A stretch of 45,312 nucleotides of DNA from the NCBI GenBank assembly GCA_017555445.1, contig JAFZGK010000088.1, positions 1 to 45,312 on the forward strand, given 5' to 3'. This document shows positions 8,724 through 17,104 of the stretch, one piece after another; positions within the stretch are counted from its first letter, which is position 1, and each line of letters begins with the position of its first letter. Source of the DNA: Bacteroidales bacterium (GTDB lineage: Bacteria; Bacteroidota; Bacteroidia; Bacteroidales; UBA932). A program made the position numbers and the translations under genes. Below the pieces are notes generated by a model. The model was not told the DNA's origin, ran no database searches, and saw only the letters and a list, made by a program, of their open reading frames with translations.

Positions 8724-9907
8724 TGGATGCGTCATATTTCATAGCAAGGAGGCTACGCTTCAAAGGTAAGATCGCGACTGCATGTATCGCGGTCAGCTTT
8801 CTTGTGATGATAATAGCTGTGTCAGTGTCCGGAGGTTTCAGAAATGAGATCAGAAACGGTCTGTCTTCGTTGACGGGTGACATAAGAATCATGCCTCCGA
8901 ATCAGAATGTCCTGGATGAAGGCTCTCCGATTGAAGCTGATCCGGCATACCTTCCATATATAAGGGAGGTCAAGGATATCGATAGGATCGTTCCGGTAAT
9001 ATATAGGGCTGGAATAGTAAGACAGGATGGAAATATCCATGGCGTTCTTTTCAAGGGAGTATCGGTCGAGGAATTTCCGGTAGCAGTGGCAGACAGCACT
9101 CAGCTTGCAGTCTGCATTCCAAGCCGCCTGGCCGAGATCTCCGGTCTCAAGCCGGGGGATGCGATGTCCTCTTATTTTGTAGGGGAGACTGTCAAGGCCA
9201 GAAGGTTCAATGTCGGTTCTGTATATGAGTCATTTATCGAGACCGATGATAAGCTGGTGGTTTATGTCTCATTATCTGATCTGCAGCGTCTTAACGGTTG
9301 GTCCGAAGGGCAGGTCTCGTCGATGGAGGTCATTCTGAAACAGGACAGGAGAGATGAAAAGGATATCAGGGAGGCAGCTGAGGATGTCGGAAACCTGATA
9401 AATTTATACTCTTCGGACGAAGAGGCTTCTGTAATAGCCGTATCCAGTGTTTCAGAATATCCTCAGATTTTCGGATGGCTGGACATGATTGACTTCAATG
9501 TCTTCTTCATCCTTCTTCTGATGACCATAGTGGCCGGTTTCAATATGATATCCGGTCTTCTCATAATGCTTTTCGAGAATATATCCACAATCGGATTGCT
9601 GAAATCTCTCGGAATGACCGACAAGGCGATAGCCAAGGTCTTCCTTTCAAGTTCGGCTGTCCTTACAATAAAAGGAATGGCCATGGGCAATGCCATAGCC
9701 ATTCTGTTCTGTATCATCCAGAGTTCAACTCATCTTCTCAAGCTGGACCCGGCGAATTATTTTGTGTCCTTTGTTCCGGTCCGTATGGACTTGGGACTTG
9801 TACTCGCAGCTGATGCCGGAGCTTTTGTCGTAATCATGCTTCTTCTCCTGATACCTTGTCTGTTCATATCCAAGGTGGATCCGGCAGAAACAGTCAGAGT
9901 GAAATAA
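8723..9907 (+). CDS. LolC/LolE-like ABC transporter permease (FtsX family)
   Basis: 394 aa from a GTG start that overlaps the previous stop (TAGTG). The first membrane helix (about residues 17-35, ATACIAVSFLVMIIAVSVSG) is followed by a periplasmic region to about 255. Three further helices lie at about 258-285, 305-330 and 360-385; this 1+3 layout with a large MacB-like periplasmic domain is the LolC/E-FtsX pattern. LolC/E extract lipoproteins from the inner membrane, driven by the LolD ATPase, which is not in this window. A second paralogue is at 35621-36835. Only one base separates its stop from that of the convergent mltF-like gene. Confidence 0.82.
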   Translation: MDASYFIARRLRFKGKIATACIAVSFLVMIIAVSVSGGFRNEIRNGLSSLTGDIRIMPPNQNVLDEGSPIEADPAYLPYIREVKDIDRIVPVIYRAGIVRQDGNIHGVLFKGVSVEEFPVAVADSTQLAVCIPSRLAEISGLKPGDAMSSYFVGETVKARRFNVGSVYESFIETDDKLVVYVSLSDLQRLNGWSEGQVSSMEVILKQDRRDEKDIREAAEDVGNLINLYSSDEEASVIAVSSVSEYPQIFGWLDMIDFNVFFILLLMTIVAGFNMISGLLIMLFENISTIGLLKSLGMTDKAIAKVFLSSSAVLTIKGMAMGNAIAILFCIIQSSTHLLKLDPANYFVSFVPVRMDLGLVLAADAGAFVVIMLLLLIPCLFISKVDPAETVRVK

Positions 9908-9908
9908 A

Positions 9909-10982
9909 TCAGACAGGACAGATTTCGCAGAACGCCTGATAGTGTGAAAGAACACTGTCGACGTAATTGATCGTCTCATGTCCCTTGAACTTTCCGAGTT
10001 TCACTGAAGGCTCTTCAAGTATCGAATCCTCTCTCATTAATGGAATTATCTTCACGACCTCATCCCAGACAGTGTTGTCATATGACTTTGCTGCTGCGAG
10101 GTTTCTGCAGTCGATCACTCTTCCTTCACCTGCATTGTAGGCCGCAAGAGTGAACTTGATCAGCTCGTCTCCTGTAAGTCCCTGTTTTCTGAACATGTTC
10201 TGGAGTCTCTTGAGGTGCTTTGTTCCGGCATTGATGTTCTGCTCCGGGTCGAGGAGGTCTTCAACTCCATAATATTCAGCAGTTGAAGGCATTACCTGCA
10301 TGAGTCCCTGTGCTCCTCTGAAAGAACGTGAGCCGATAGAGAACTTTGATTCCTGATAGAGGACGGATGCAAGCATTCTCCAGTCCCATCCCAACTCTTC
10401 TGCGTACTTCTTGATAAGTTCGTCATAAGGGCTGATAGTGCTGGTCCTTACTCCTCTTTCTGCACGCTTGTGCGGATTATATCCGCGGTTGTACTTCTCT
10501 GACATGTGTTCATATTCCTCAGATGAGGTAATGTGTCTGAACCATCTGTCAAGCTGCATGGCAGCATCGTCTTCAGTACTGTTGAATGCCCAGACAGACC
10601 CGTCGGTCATTGTCTTGAGCATGTCGCTCTCCAGGCCGGTGAGCGAGTCCATCTCGTGAGTGATCACGATGTCGACCTTTCCATTGAGGAGTGAGTCGAT
10701 GTAGTTGTCCTTTCTTCCTGCTGCGACAATCCTGATGTCGCAATGGTTGTCCTGGGCAAATATGCCGAGGAGTTCGTAGTTCAGGCCTGTTTCAAGGCCG
10801 CGGGAGCCGTACACATCGTTTCCGAGATCGATGGCGCAGACAAGTTCCTTTCCTGCGAAAAGACTGTTTGCTTTTGCTCCGCTAAGCATTCTACCCTTTT
10901 CACAAAGGGGAGTGATGCAGATGATTGCCAATACAATAACTACGTTTCTAAACCTTCTTTTTCTTTTTTCCGTTAAAATCAT
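9909..10982 (-). CDS. mltF: MltF-like membrane-bound lytic murein transglycosylase
   Basis: 357 aa from ATG 10982, chosen because it overlaps the porin stop as ATGA. An N-terminal membrane anchor (about residues 12-25) is followed by a shortened periplasmic binding-protein-like region (45-165; ELVCAIDLGNDVYGSRGLE). An SLT lysozyme-like domain covers about 185-345. The catalytic glutamate is E211 in QESKF, with GAQGLMQVMPSTA (223-235) and LAAYNAGEGRV (279-289) as the other SLT motifs. Lytic transglycosylases cut glycan strands of peptidoglycan to 1,6-anhydro-MurNAc products. The binding-protein part is about half the length seen in E. coli MltF, an apparent one-lobe remnant. Confidence 0.88.
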   Translation of the reverse strand: MILTEKRKRRFRNVVIVLAIICITPLCEKGRMLSGAKANSLFAGKELVCAIDLGNDVYGSRGLETGLNYELLGIFAQDNHCDIRIVAAGRKDNYIDSLLNGKVDIVITHEMDSLTGLESDMLKTMTDGSVWAFNSTEDDAAMQLDRWFRHITSSEEYEHMSEKYNRGYNPHKRAERGVRTSTISPYDELIKKYAEELGWDWRMLASVLYQESKFSIGSRSFRGAQGLMQVMPSTAEYYGVEDLLDPEQNINAGTKHLKRLQNMFRKQGLTGDELIKFTLAAYNAGEGRVIDCRNLAAAKSYDNTVWDEVVKIIPLMREDSILEEPSVKLGKFKGHETINYVDSVLSHYQAFCEICPV

Positions 10983-13564
10983 CGTCTGTTGTTTGTGGTA
11001 CTCTGGTTCTTTCCGGCGAATGTCCAGAAAGGCCACGAGATACCGAACTTAAATGTGCGCTGAGGTATTATATAACCCTGAGCGCTGAAATAGTCTGCTT
11101 TCTTGAGCGGCCATCCCATGTTGAGATTCACTGCCTTGAAGAACAGACTCACCCTTTTCCACTGGATGTTTGCAAAGACATCTATGTACGGGCTGTTTCC
11201 AAATTGTTCTACATTCTGGTTATGGAACACTCCGATTACCGGGTTGTACGCTGGTGCAAACCATTTTGTCGTGAATGTTCCATTCGCACCTACCTGCATC
11301 TGCATGACGTTCTTCACAACATCAAACTGCAGGTAGTATCGCAAATTAAGGGCCAGCATAGGCAACGGCATGACCTCTTCGTTGGAAGAGAGCTGGAATA
11401 TCGCCTTATGGTCCAGGTGGAATTTCCAAAGACGGAAATCCTTGTTGAGCGTAGCTGTCATCACGCTCATCGGTTTTGTGTTCTGCCTTACGATACCAAG
11501 AGTGTCGTAATATATGTTGTTGCTCAGCAAGGCATAGCTGAAGGATGCCGCCATTTTCCATCTTGGAATCGAGAGAGAAGCTTCTGCCTTCGTCTTTGAA
11601 ATCTTGCTGAAGTCATTGTCCCATTTGTAGTGGTTGGTGTAGATGTGCTGCTCATAGTAGTCCGGTTCCCTGAGGCTGGTCTCAAAATGAGCCTCAAGTG
11701 TCAACGGGCTCTTCCTGTCCCTTCTGAACGGGTAGGCATTGAGGGTCAGGTTGCCTTCAATACCGAAGTCGTTGATCTCGCTGCCGAGGAAGGTGTAGTC
11801 TCCCTTGGCATTCCAGGTCAGATACTTCTTGAACTGACCGTTGGCGCCAGCATAGAGATAGACAGAGTTCTGTACTACATTCGTGCTGCCCTGCACATAG
11901 TCTGTCGGTCTGAAGCTGTAATGGTTGAGCAGCTTGTCGCCGAGTCCCACATCAATCTTGGATACGATCGCGTCATCCTTCCATGGCTGAAGTCTGATGA
12001 AAACTCTGTTCTCGAGTCTCATGACCCTCAGTGAGTCCATGCTCTTTGTCGGGTTGATGTAGAAGCGGTCATGGTAGAACTCCCTTCCTGCATCATCGTT
12101 GATCACGTCGGTGTAGGTCTTGCGGAATACAGAGTATTCGCTGCTGTGACCGATGAACGCAGTAGTGATGTCCGTATTGATGCTGACCGTGTCGGGACCT
12201 GCTGTCATCTCAAGCAGGGAATCTGTCTTCTCCCTTCTGAAGACCAAAGGAATACGATAGCTCTGGTCGAGGAAGACAGTATTTCGCTTGAGCTTGTTTT
12301 CAGCGTCGCGCAGGTATACATCTATCTCCTTTGCATCAACGGTGGTGTCTCTGATCCAAGAAAGGTCTATGATTCCTCCGTTCTCGCTTTTATTCACTCT
12401 GTTATAGATGAAGCCTGCGTGCATGAGATACTTCTTGCCAGTATAATTTGTCGCGATGACGGCTGTTCGGTTGTCGGTATCCTCTCTCTTCAGCATACCC
12501 TTTCCGCCGTATCTGTGATACTCCAATGTGAGGTTAAGCTCCGGAGTGATGTTCTGGGTGGTAAGTATCTTGATATTGGATTCTTCTTTCTTCTGGTTTG
12601 CAAACAGGGTACCCCAGTAAGCAAGCTCGGTGTAAGGTGTCTTGGTGTTATACTTAGGGAGATTTTCAGCAGTATAACTGTAGATCTGATATGGAGTATA
12701 GAATATCGCATTGTCCTCCTCCTGTCTCTTGAAGTAGTTGTAGAGCTGGGTAGGGGAACCTATGACTCCAAGGTATGATGCGTTCACATCCTGCTTGAAG
12801 AATGGATATTCGTGGAAATTATTGTTGTATGAAGTGTCAACCCACTGGTCTCGGAGATTCCTTACATCATTGAAATGCCTGTCGTGCTGCCATGTCACGA
12901 TTCTCTTGTAGTGCATCGAATCAGGGAATGCATAGGTTTCGAGGATGCGCGGGGTAGTCTCGATGATACTGTCCTTGTGTGCACGGATGCTGTCCTTGAT
13001 CTCCATCTTGCGGTTTGCAGCAGCAATAAGTTCCGGCAGGCGCTGTTCTGCATCGTATTTCTTGCGCTCCTTGCGGGTGAGGGATGCATACCATGCGTTG
13101 TGAGCTGCAAGTGCAATGTCGGTAGAATCCTTTATATATAAGGAGTCAAGAAGTTTCACTTCAAGCGTGTCACCTGCCTGGAGAAGTGAGTCGCGCAGCT
13201 GAAGACGGATTGTGGAGTTCTTCAAGGCAATGTAATACTTGTACTTGAGAGGGTCGGTATCCTTCAGCGAATCCGGTACTGCAATAGTATCACGTGGACT
13301 CAGTTTGACTGTATCAGCAGAGGTGCTGTCGTTCTTGAAATCAAGTATGAAAGTGGTGTCGGCAACTGAGGAATCAGTCGGGTGTTCAAGACTGTCTACG
13401 GCAATGCCAGCTAAGGCGGTGGAATCGTCTAAGCTGTTGGTTCTCAATGAGTCTGCTATCCTTCTCAGGCTTGCAGCTCTACCTGCATCTATGCCGAATG
13501 ACTGCGTTGCCGCAAGCATTACAAGCAGGGCAGGAACCCATATTTTTGCCAAAAAATCTTTCAT
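10979..13564 (-). CDS. Putative outer-membrane porin (Porin_10-like)
   Basis: 861 aa from ATG 13564. A signal peptide (MKDFLAKIWVPALLVMLAAT; cut near SFG) is followed by about 170 residues rich in Asp/Ser/Leu with a charged helical part. The rest consists of alternating amphipathic strands typical of a beta-barrel, ending in an aromatic-rich sequence (FKFGISWPFWTFAG). Size and pattern fit the Bacteroidota 'putative porin' family; the substrate is unknown. It is the first gene of an operon with the lytic transglycosylase (four-base overlap). The upstream TTG at 13576 lies inside the -7 promoter box and is rejected as a start. Confidence 0.8.
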   Translation of the reverse strand: MKDFLAKIWVPALLVMLAATQSFGIDAGRAASLRRIADSLRTNSLDDSTALAGIAVDSLEHPTDSSVADTTFILDFKNDSTSADTVKLSPRDTIAVPDSLKDTDPLKYKYYIALKNSTIRLQLRDSLLQAGDTLEVKLLDSLYIKDSTDIALAAHNAWYASLTRKERKKYDAEQRLPELIAAANRKMEIKDSIRAHKDSIIETTPRILETYAFPDSMHYKRIVTWQHDRHFNDVRNLRDQWVDTSYNNNFHEYPFFKQDVNASYLGVIGSPTQLYNYFKRQEEDNAIFYTPYQIYSYTAENLPKYNTKTPYTELAYWGTLFANQKKEESNIKILTTQNITPELNLTLEYHRYGGKGMLKREDTDNRTAVIATNYTGKKYLMHAGFIYNRVNKSENGGIIDLSWIRDTTVDAKEIDVYLRDAENKLKRNTVFLDQSYRIPLVFRREKTDSLLEMTAGPDTVSINTDITTAFIGHSSEYSVFRKTYTDVINDDAGREFYHDRFYINPTKSMDSLRVMRLENRVFIRLQPWKDDAIVSKIDVGLGDKLLNHYSFRPTDYVQGSTNVVQNSVYLYAGANGQFKKYLTWNAKGDYTFLGSEINDFGIEGNLTLNAYPFRRDRKSPLTLEAHFETSLREPDYYEQHIYTNHYKWDNDFSKISKTKAEASLSIPRWKMAASFSYALLSNNIYYDTLGIVRQNTKPMSVMTATLNKDFRLWKFHLDHKAIFQLSSNEEVMPLPMLALNLRYYLQFDVVKNVMQMQVGANGTFTTKWFAPAYNPVIGVFHNQNVEQFGNSPYIDVFANIQWKRVSLFFKAVNLNMGWPLKKADYFSAQGYIIPQRTFKFGISWPFWTFAGKNQSTTNNRR

Positions 13565-13573
13565 ACAAGACGG

Positions 13574-13605
13574 CAAAGGTACGAATAATCAATGACATAC
13601 GCAAA
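13574..13605 (-). promoter_or_regulatory. Promoter of the porin-mltF operon
   Basis: The minus strand has TTTG (13602-13605), 20 bases, then TACCTTTG (13574-13581): a full match to the Bacteroidota -33/-7 consensus with ideal spacing. Transcription would start only about 3-6 bases before the ATG at 13564, giving a nearly leaderless mRNA. The -33 box is the immediate downstream edge of the terminator hairpin of the preceding gene. Confidence 0.72.
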
Positions 13606-13630
13606 TCGGGAGGCTTGAGGGCCTCCCGAT
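13605..13630 (-). terminator. Terminator hairpin after the NAD-salvage genes
   Basis: Perfect ten-base stem ATCGGGAGGC (13605-13614) / GCCTCCCGAT (13621-13630) with a six-base loop. It lies 25 bases past the stop of the isochorismatase-fold gene. There is no long T-run on the minus strand (TTGCGTATG follows), so efficiency is uncertain. It touches the -33 box of the porin promoter. Confidence 0.65.
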
Positions 13631-13655
13631 CATATGATATGTGCCTTTTCCAGGC

Positions 13656-14072
13656 TTAACCGTTCACATAGGCAAGGCAGTCTTCGTGAAGGTGCACTTT
13701 GAATCCGGCCTTGTTCAGATCCTCGCATGTCTGGTGTACGCAGGACGCCGTGGCAACGCCGCATACATGTACATCAGTAGTGTCAAGCATTTCCAGAATC
13801 TCGCAGAGCGTCTGCTCAGCATTGTTGGTTCCATTCACAAATGTCAGTTCCTCGACAACATATGGCTTCAGGTCATTATGAATGCGATGTGTGTCGCAGA
13901 CAAAAAGGATAGGGAAGGTGTCAAGGATTTCGTGCTCCTCTCCTCCCTGGTCATGTGTCTGGGAATCAATGAATCTCAATGTCTCGGCCAATGCCTTGCC
14001 GGCCTCTTTGCAGGCGAGGCTGCCATCTATGAAGTCGTAGGACATGCCCACGACAACCAATGCATTATTCAT
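13656..14072 (-). CDS. Isochorismatase-fold cysteine hydrolase, PncA-like
   Basis: 138 aa, clearly shorter than typical nicotinamidases (about 200). Family features: D13 in GMSYDFIDGSL (catalytic Asp), D60-x-H62-x-x-H65 resembling the nicotinamidase metal site, and C111 in GVATASCVHQT (catalytic Cys). The lysine expected in the F-x-K-G segment appears to be asparagine (FVNGT, N80). Its start overlaps the end of the nicotinate phosphoribosyltransferase gene by eight bases, so a role in turning nicotinamide into nicotinate for NAD salvage is the natural inference. If the lysine is truly missing, the activity may differ or be lost. Confidence 0.75.
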   Translation of the reverse strand: MNNALVVVGMSYDFIDGSLACKEAGKALAETLRFIDSQTHDQGGEEHEILDTFPILFVCDTHRIHNDLKPYVVEELTFVNGTNNAEQTLCEILEMLDTTDVHVCGVATASCVHQTCEDLNKAGFKVHLHEDCLAYVNG

Positions 14073-15552
14073 ATTTGAACTGTTTGATTTCAGTGACGAT
14101 ACGGTTGATGATGCCCATCTTCATGTTGTAGAGGTCATCGGAAATGTCGACCTTGTAATAATGAGGATTGATAAGACGTCTCTCGCTTGGGCTGAAATGC
14201 ATGAGAGTATCATGGTGATATGCCTTCTTTTCTGCGAGGGTATAAGTCGGAGCTACTCTCTCGCCGTTGTTGATGACAAGGTTCTGAAGAGCAGTCGCCT
14301 TATATTCTCCTGCCTCAAAGGTCTTTGTCTTATATCTGTCATACTCATCGCATACTGTGAAGCCTTCACCTGCTTCTATCTTCCTGCTGAGCCCGTCTCC
14401 ACGCAGGCATGTCACGTCCACCTTGAATATCTCACCCTTTGAAGGATCGTTGATCATGATTCTGTATGTGATCTGGAAGCCCGGATTTATGAGCTTGATC
14501 TTATCTTCGGAACGTTTGATGACGCCTTCGCCGTCAATCTGGACGAGTTTGTATACGTTTCCGAAGCATGGTGCCGCCTTGCTTGTGGCGATTGCATCAC
14601 CTACTCCGTAACAGTCGATGCACGCACCCTGGCGCTCGAGGTCGGTAATCAGGTATTCATCCAGTGAATTGGTAGCGAATATCTTGCAGTTTGTGAATCC
14701 GTTCCTGTCAAGAATCTGGCGGCATTCTGCTGAAAGATACGCAAGGTCACCGCTGTCAAGTCTGATTCCGTAGCCGGCTTCGTAACTATCGTCTATACCA
14801 TTCTCCTTGAATGCTTTCATTGCATTGAGGACGCCGCACCTCAGTGTGTCGTAAGTGTCGATAAGAAGAATGATCGGTTCGTTTCTATGAGTCTTGATAT
14901 ATGTGTCGAATGCCTTGAATTCACCTGCCACGCTGCTGCCGAATGCTGTGACGAAGCTATGTGCCATAGTTCCTGTAGAACCATAGTCGAACAGTGTTCC
15001 TGCCAGAATGTTGGATGTGGTGTTGCATCCAGCTATGATGGCTGCCTTCGCGCCATAGGTCGCCGCCCAAGGGCCATGGGCGCGGCGTGATCCGAATTCA
15101 TTTACAGGCCTGTTGGTCGCCCTGCAAACGCGTGATGCCTTGGTCGCAACAGCCATCTGATGGTTCATGATGCAGAGCATAGGGGTCTCGAGCACCTGAG
15201 CTTCGATAAGGGGACCTTCGATTATGATTATCGGCTGATTAGGAAAGGCAATCTCGCCTTCGCGCATCGCATATACCTTTCCTGTGAACTTCATTGTAGA
15301 CAGGTACTTACGGAACTCCGCATACTTGTCTCCCGGAAGGAATCTGTCGAAGAATTCCGGCTCCATCTTTCCAAGCCCGGAAATCATTTCGATGACTTCA
15401 TCAGTGCCGCTTACGACAGCCCAGTTGTTGTTTTCAGGAGCTTTTCTGTAAAACAGGTTGAATACAGCGTGCTGATCCTTCATTCCGCTGTCATAGAATG
15501 ACTTTCCCATTGTGTACTGGTACTTGTCGGAGCAATATGCGTAATTAAGCAT
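14065..15552 (-). CDS. pncB: Nicotinate phosphoribosyltransferase
   Basis: 495 aa from ATG 15552; an upstream in-frame TTG at 15600 lies before the promoter box and is rejected. The enzyme makes nicotinate mononucleotide from nicotinate and PRPP, the entry step of NAD salvage. It has the family segments EFGSRRAHGP (152-161), YGSTGTMAHSF (190-200, with the active-site His as H198) and GYGIRLDSGDLAYLS with the Asp of the PRPP site. The length suits the longer bacterial NAPRTase class. The downstream hydrolase gene overlaps it by eight bases, giving a two-gene NAD-salvage operon. Confidence 0.9.
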   Translation of the reverse strand: MLNYAYCSDKYQYTMGKSFYDSGMKDQHAVFNLFYRKAPENNNWAVVSGTDEVIEMISGLGKMEPEFFDRFLPGDKYAEFRKYLSTMKFTGKVYAMREGEIAFPNQPIIIIEGPLIEAQVLETPMLCIMNHQMAVATKASRVCRATNRPVNEFGSRRAHGPWAATYGAKAAIIAGCNTTSNILAGTLFDYGSTGTMAHSFVTAFGSSVAGEFKAFDTYIKTHRNEPIILLIDTYDTLRCGVLNAMKAFKENGIDDSYEAGYGIRLDSGDLAYLSAECRQILDRNGFTNCKIFATNSLDEYLITDLERQGACIDCYGVGDAIATSKAAPCFGNVYKLVQIDGEGVIKRSEDKIKLINPGFQITYRIMINDPSKGEIFKVDVTCLRGDGLSRKIEAGEGFTVCDEYDRYKTKTFEAGEYKATALQNLVINNGERVAPTYTLAEKKAYHHDTLMHFSPSERRLINPHYYKVDISDDLYNMKMGIINRIVTEIKQFKYE

Positions 15553-15577
15553 AGTCTGTTCTGATTTATAAATCACA

Positions 15578-15585
15578 CAAATATA
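15578..15585 (-). promoter_or_regulatory. -7 promoter box of pncB
   Basis: The minus strand reads TATATTTG, matching TAnnTTTG, and would place the start of transcription about 19 bases before the ATG at 15552. No TTG is present at the proper -33 distance. It sits in the 91-base divergent gap with the AmgK-like gene. Confidence 0.5.
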
Positions 15586-15643
15586 ACCTTTTTTGTTCAA
15601 CTATTTTCGTAAATTCGCAATTATTTACTGATGAAGGCGTGCA

Positions 15644-17104
15644 ATGGAACATCTGAAAAAGTTATTCAAAGATACATTCGGCACTGAACCGGACTCCATG
15701 ACTGCGATCTCCGGATCAGGTAGCAATCGCAGCTACTATCGTATGACATCAGCGGACATGTCCTGCATAGGGGTGGTCGGTACTGATGCTGATGAGAACC
15801 GTGCCTTCATGACCGAGGCTCGTCATTTTCATGCAGCAGGCCTACCAGTGCCGCAGGTGCTGGCTGAGTCGGAAGACAGCAGGTGCTATATCCAGAATGA
15901 TCTGGGCGATACGGTCCTATATGATCTGATTGCACAGGCACATAAGGAAGGTGACTTCAGTGATGAGCTTCGTGAGATTCTTTACAAAACCATGTCCCTC
16001 CTTCCCCGTCTGCAGTTTGAAGGTGCTGAAGGACTGGACTTCGGCATATGTTATCCCGAGCCTGAATTCAGCAGACGCATGGTGATGTTCGACCTGAACT
16101 ATTTCAAATATTGCTTTCTGAAGCCATCAGGCCTCGAGTTCAATGAGGTCAGATTGCAGGACGATCTTGAAAGATTTGCTGACGGACTTATGGCTGCTTC
16201 AAGCCTGCGTGGCAAGGATGGAAATCTGTATGATGGCAGGACCTTCATGTACAGGGACTTCCAGTCCAGGAATGTGATGGTCAAGGACGGCGAGCCATAT
16301 TTCATTGATTTTCAGGGTGGCCGTAAAGGTCCAATTCATTATGATGTGGCATCGTTCATATGGCATGCGAGATCAGCCTACCCTGACGGACTCAGATCAA
16401 TGATGCTGGAAGCATATCTTGAATCCATGTCCAGGTATGTGGATGTGGACCGCGAGGAATTCGCTGCTGTCTTGAAGAAGTTCGTGCTGTTCAGAACCAT
16501 CCAGGTGCTTGGTGCATACGGATTCAGAGGTTGGGTGGAGCAGAAGGCGAAGTTCGTGACCTCCATCCCGGCAGCAATAGAATGTCTGCGTGAGCAGATG
16601 GCTGATAGTGGCGATTTCCGCCATGAATACCCATATCTTTTTGAAATTCTGTCTTCACTTGCAGCCCTTCCTCGTTTCGATGTCCCGGTATCTGACGGAA
16701 GACTAACAGTGACAGTATATAGCTTTTCATTCCACAAGGGCATACCTCATGACCCTTCAGGAAACGGTGGCGGATATGTCTTCGACTGCCGCAGCATTCA
16801 TAATCCGGGAAGGTACGAACCATATAAGAAACTCACGGGAAGGGATAGGGAAGTGATTGAATTCCTGGAGAACGATGGCGAGATATTCAGCTTCCTTGAA
16901 CATGTTTACGGCGTGGTCGATCCTCATGTGGAAACATATCGCAGGCGTGGCTTCAGCAGTCTCATGGTCAGCTTCGGATGTACCGGAGGCCAGCACCGCT
17001 CTGTCTATTCGGCAGAGCATCTGGCTCATCATCTTGCTGAAAAATATCCTGACATAGACATACGTCTGATTCACCGTGAGCAGAAAATTGAAGAGACATT
17101 ATGA
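15644..17104 (+). CDS. AmgK-like amino-sugar kinase fused to a RapZ C-terminal domain
   Basis: 486 aa, two domains. Residues ~1-340 are an aminoglycoside-phosphotransferase-fold kinase: SGSGSNRSYYR (23-33) as nucleotide loop, YRDFQSRNVMV (203-213) with catalytic D205 and N210, and IDFQG (221-225) with metal-binding D222. This length and the MurU-like gene next door match AmgK, which phosphorylates MurNAc/GlcNAc at C1. Residues ~355-482 match the RapZ C-terminal domain: FDCRSIHNPG (380-389) and GCTGGQHRS (445-453). The P-loop domain of true RapZ is absent. In E. coli that C-terminal domain binds glucosamine-6-phosphate and small RNA. The ATGA overlap with the next gene implies translational coupling. 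Confidence 0.85.
   Translation: MEHLKKLFKDTFGTEPDSMTAISGSGSNRSYYRMTSADMSCIGVVGTDADENRAFMTEARHFHAAGLPVPQVLAESEDSRCYIQNDLGDTVLYDLIAQAHKEGDFSDELREILYKTMSLLPRLQFEGAEGLDFGICYPEPEFSRRMVMFDLNYFKYCFLKPSGLEFNEVRLQDDLERFADGLMAASSLRGKDGNLYDGRTFMYRDFQSRNVMVKDGEPYFIDFQGGRKGPIHYDVASFIWHARSAYPDGLRSMMLEAYLESMSRYVDVDREEFAAVLKKFVLFRTIQVLGAYGFRGWVEQKAKFVTSIPAAIECLREQMADSGDFRHEYPYLFEILSSLAALPRFDVPVSDGRLTVTVYSFSFHKGIPHDPSGNGGGYVFDCRSIHNPGRYEPYKKLTGRDREVIEFLENDGEIFSFLEHVYGVVDPHVETYRRRGFSSLMVSFGCTGGQHRSVYSAEHLAHHLAEKYPDIDIRLIHREQKIEETL

Noticed and set aside
12071..12778. Plus-strand open frame of 235 codons
   Set aside because: It lies within the porin gene on the other strand and has no start region or motifs of its own.
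15553..15600. TTG start giving a 511-residue PncB
   Set aside because: The TTG is upstream of the TATATTTG box, and the family start MLNYAYCSDKYQYTMG fits ATG 15552.
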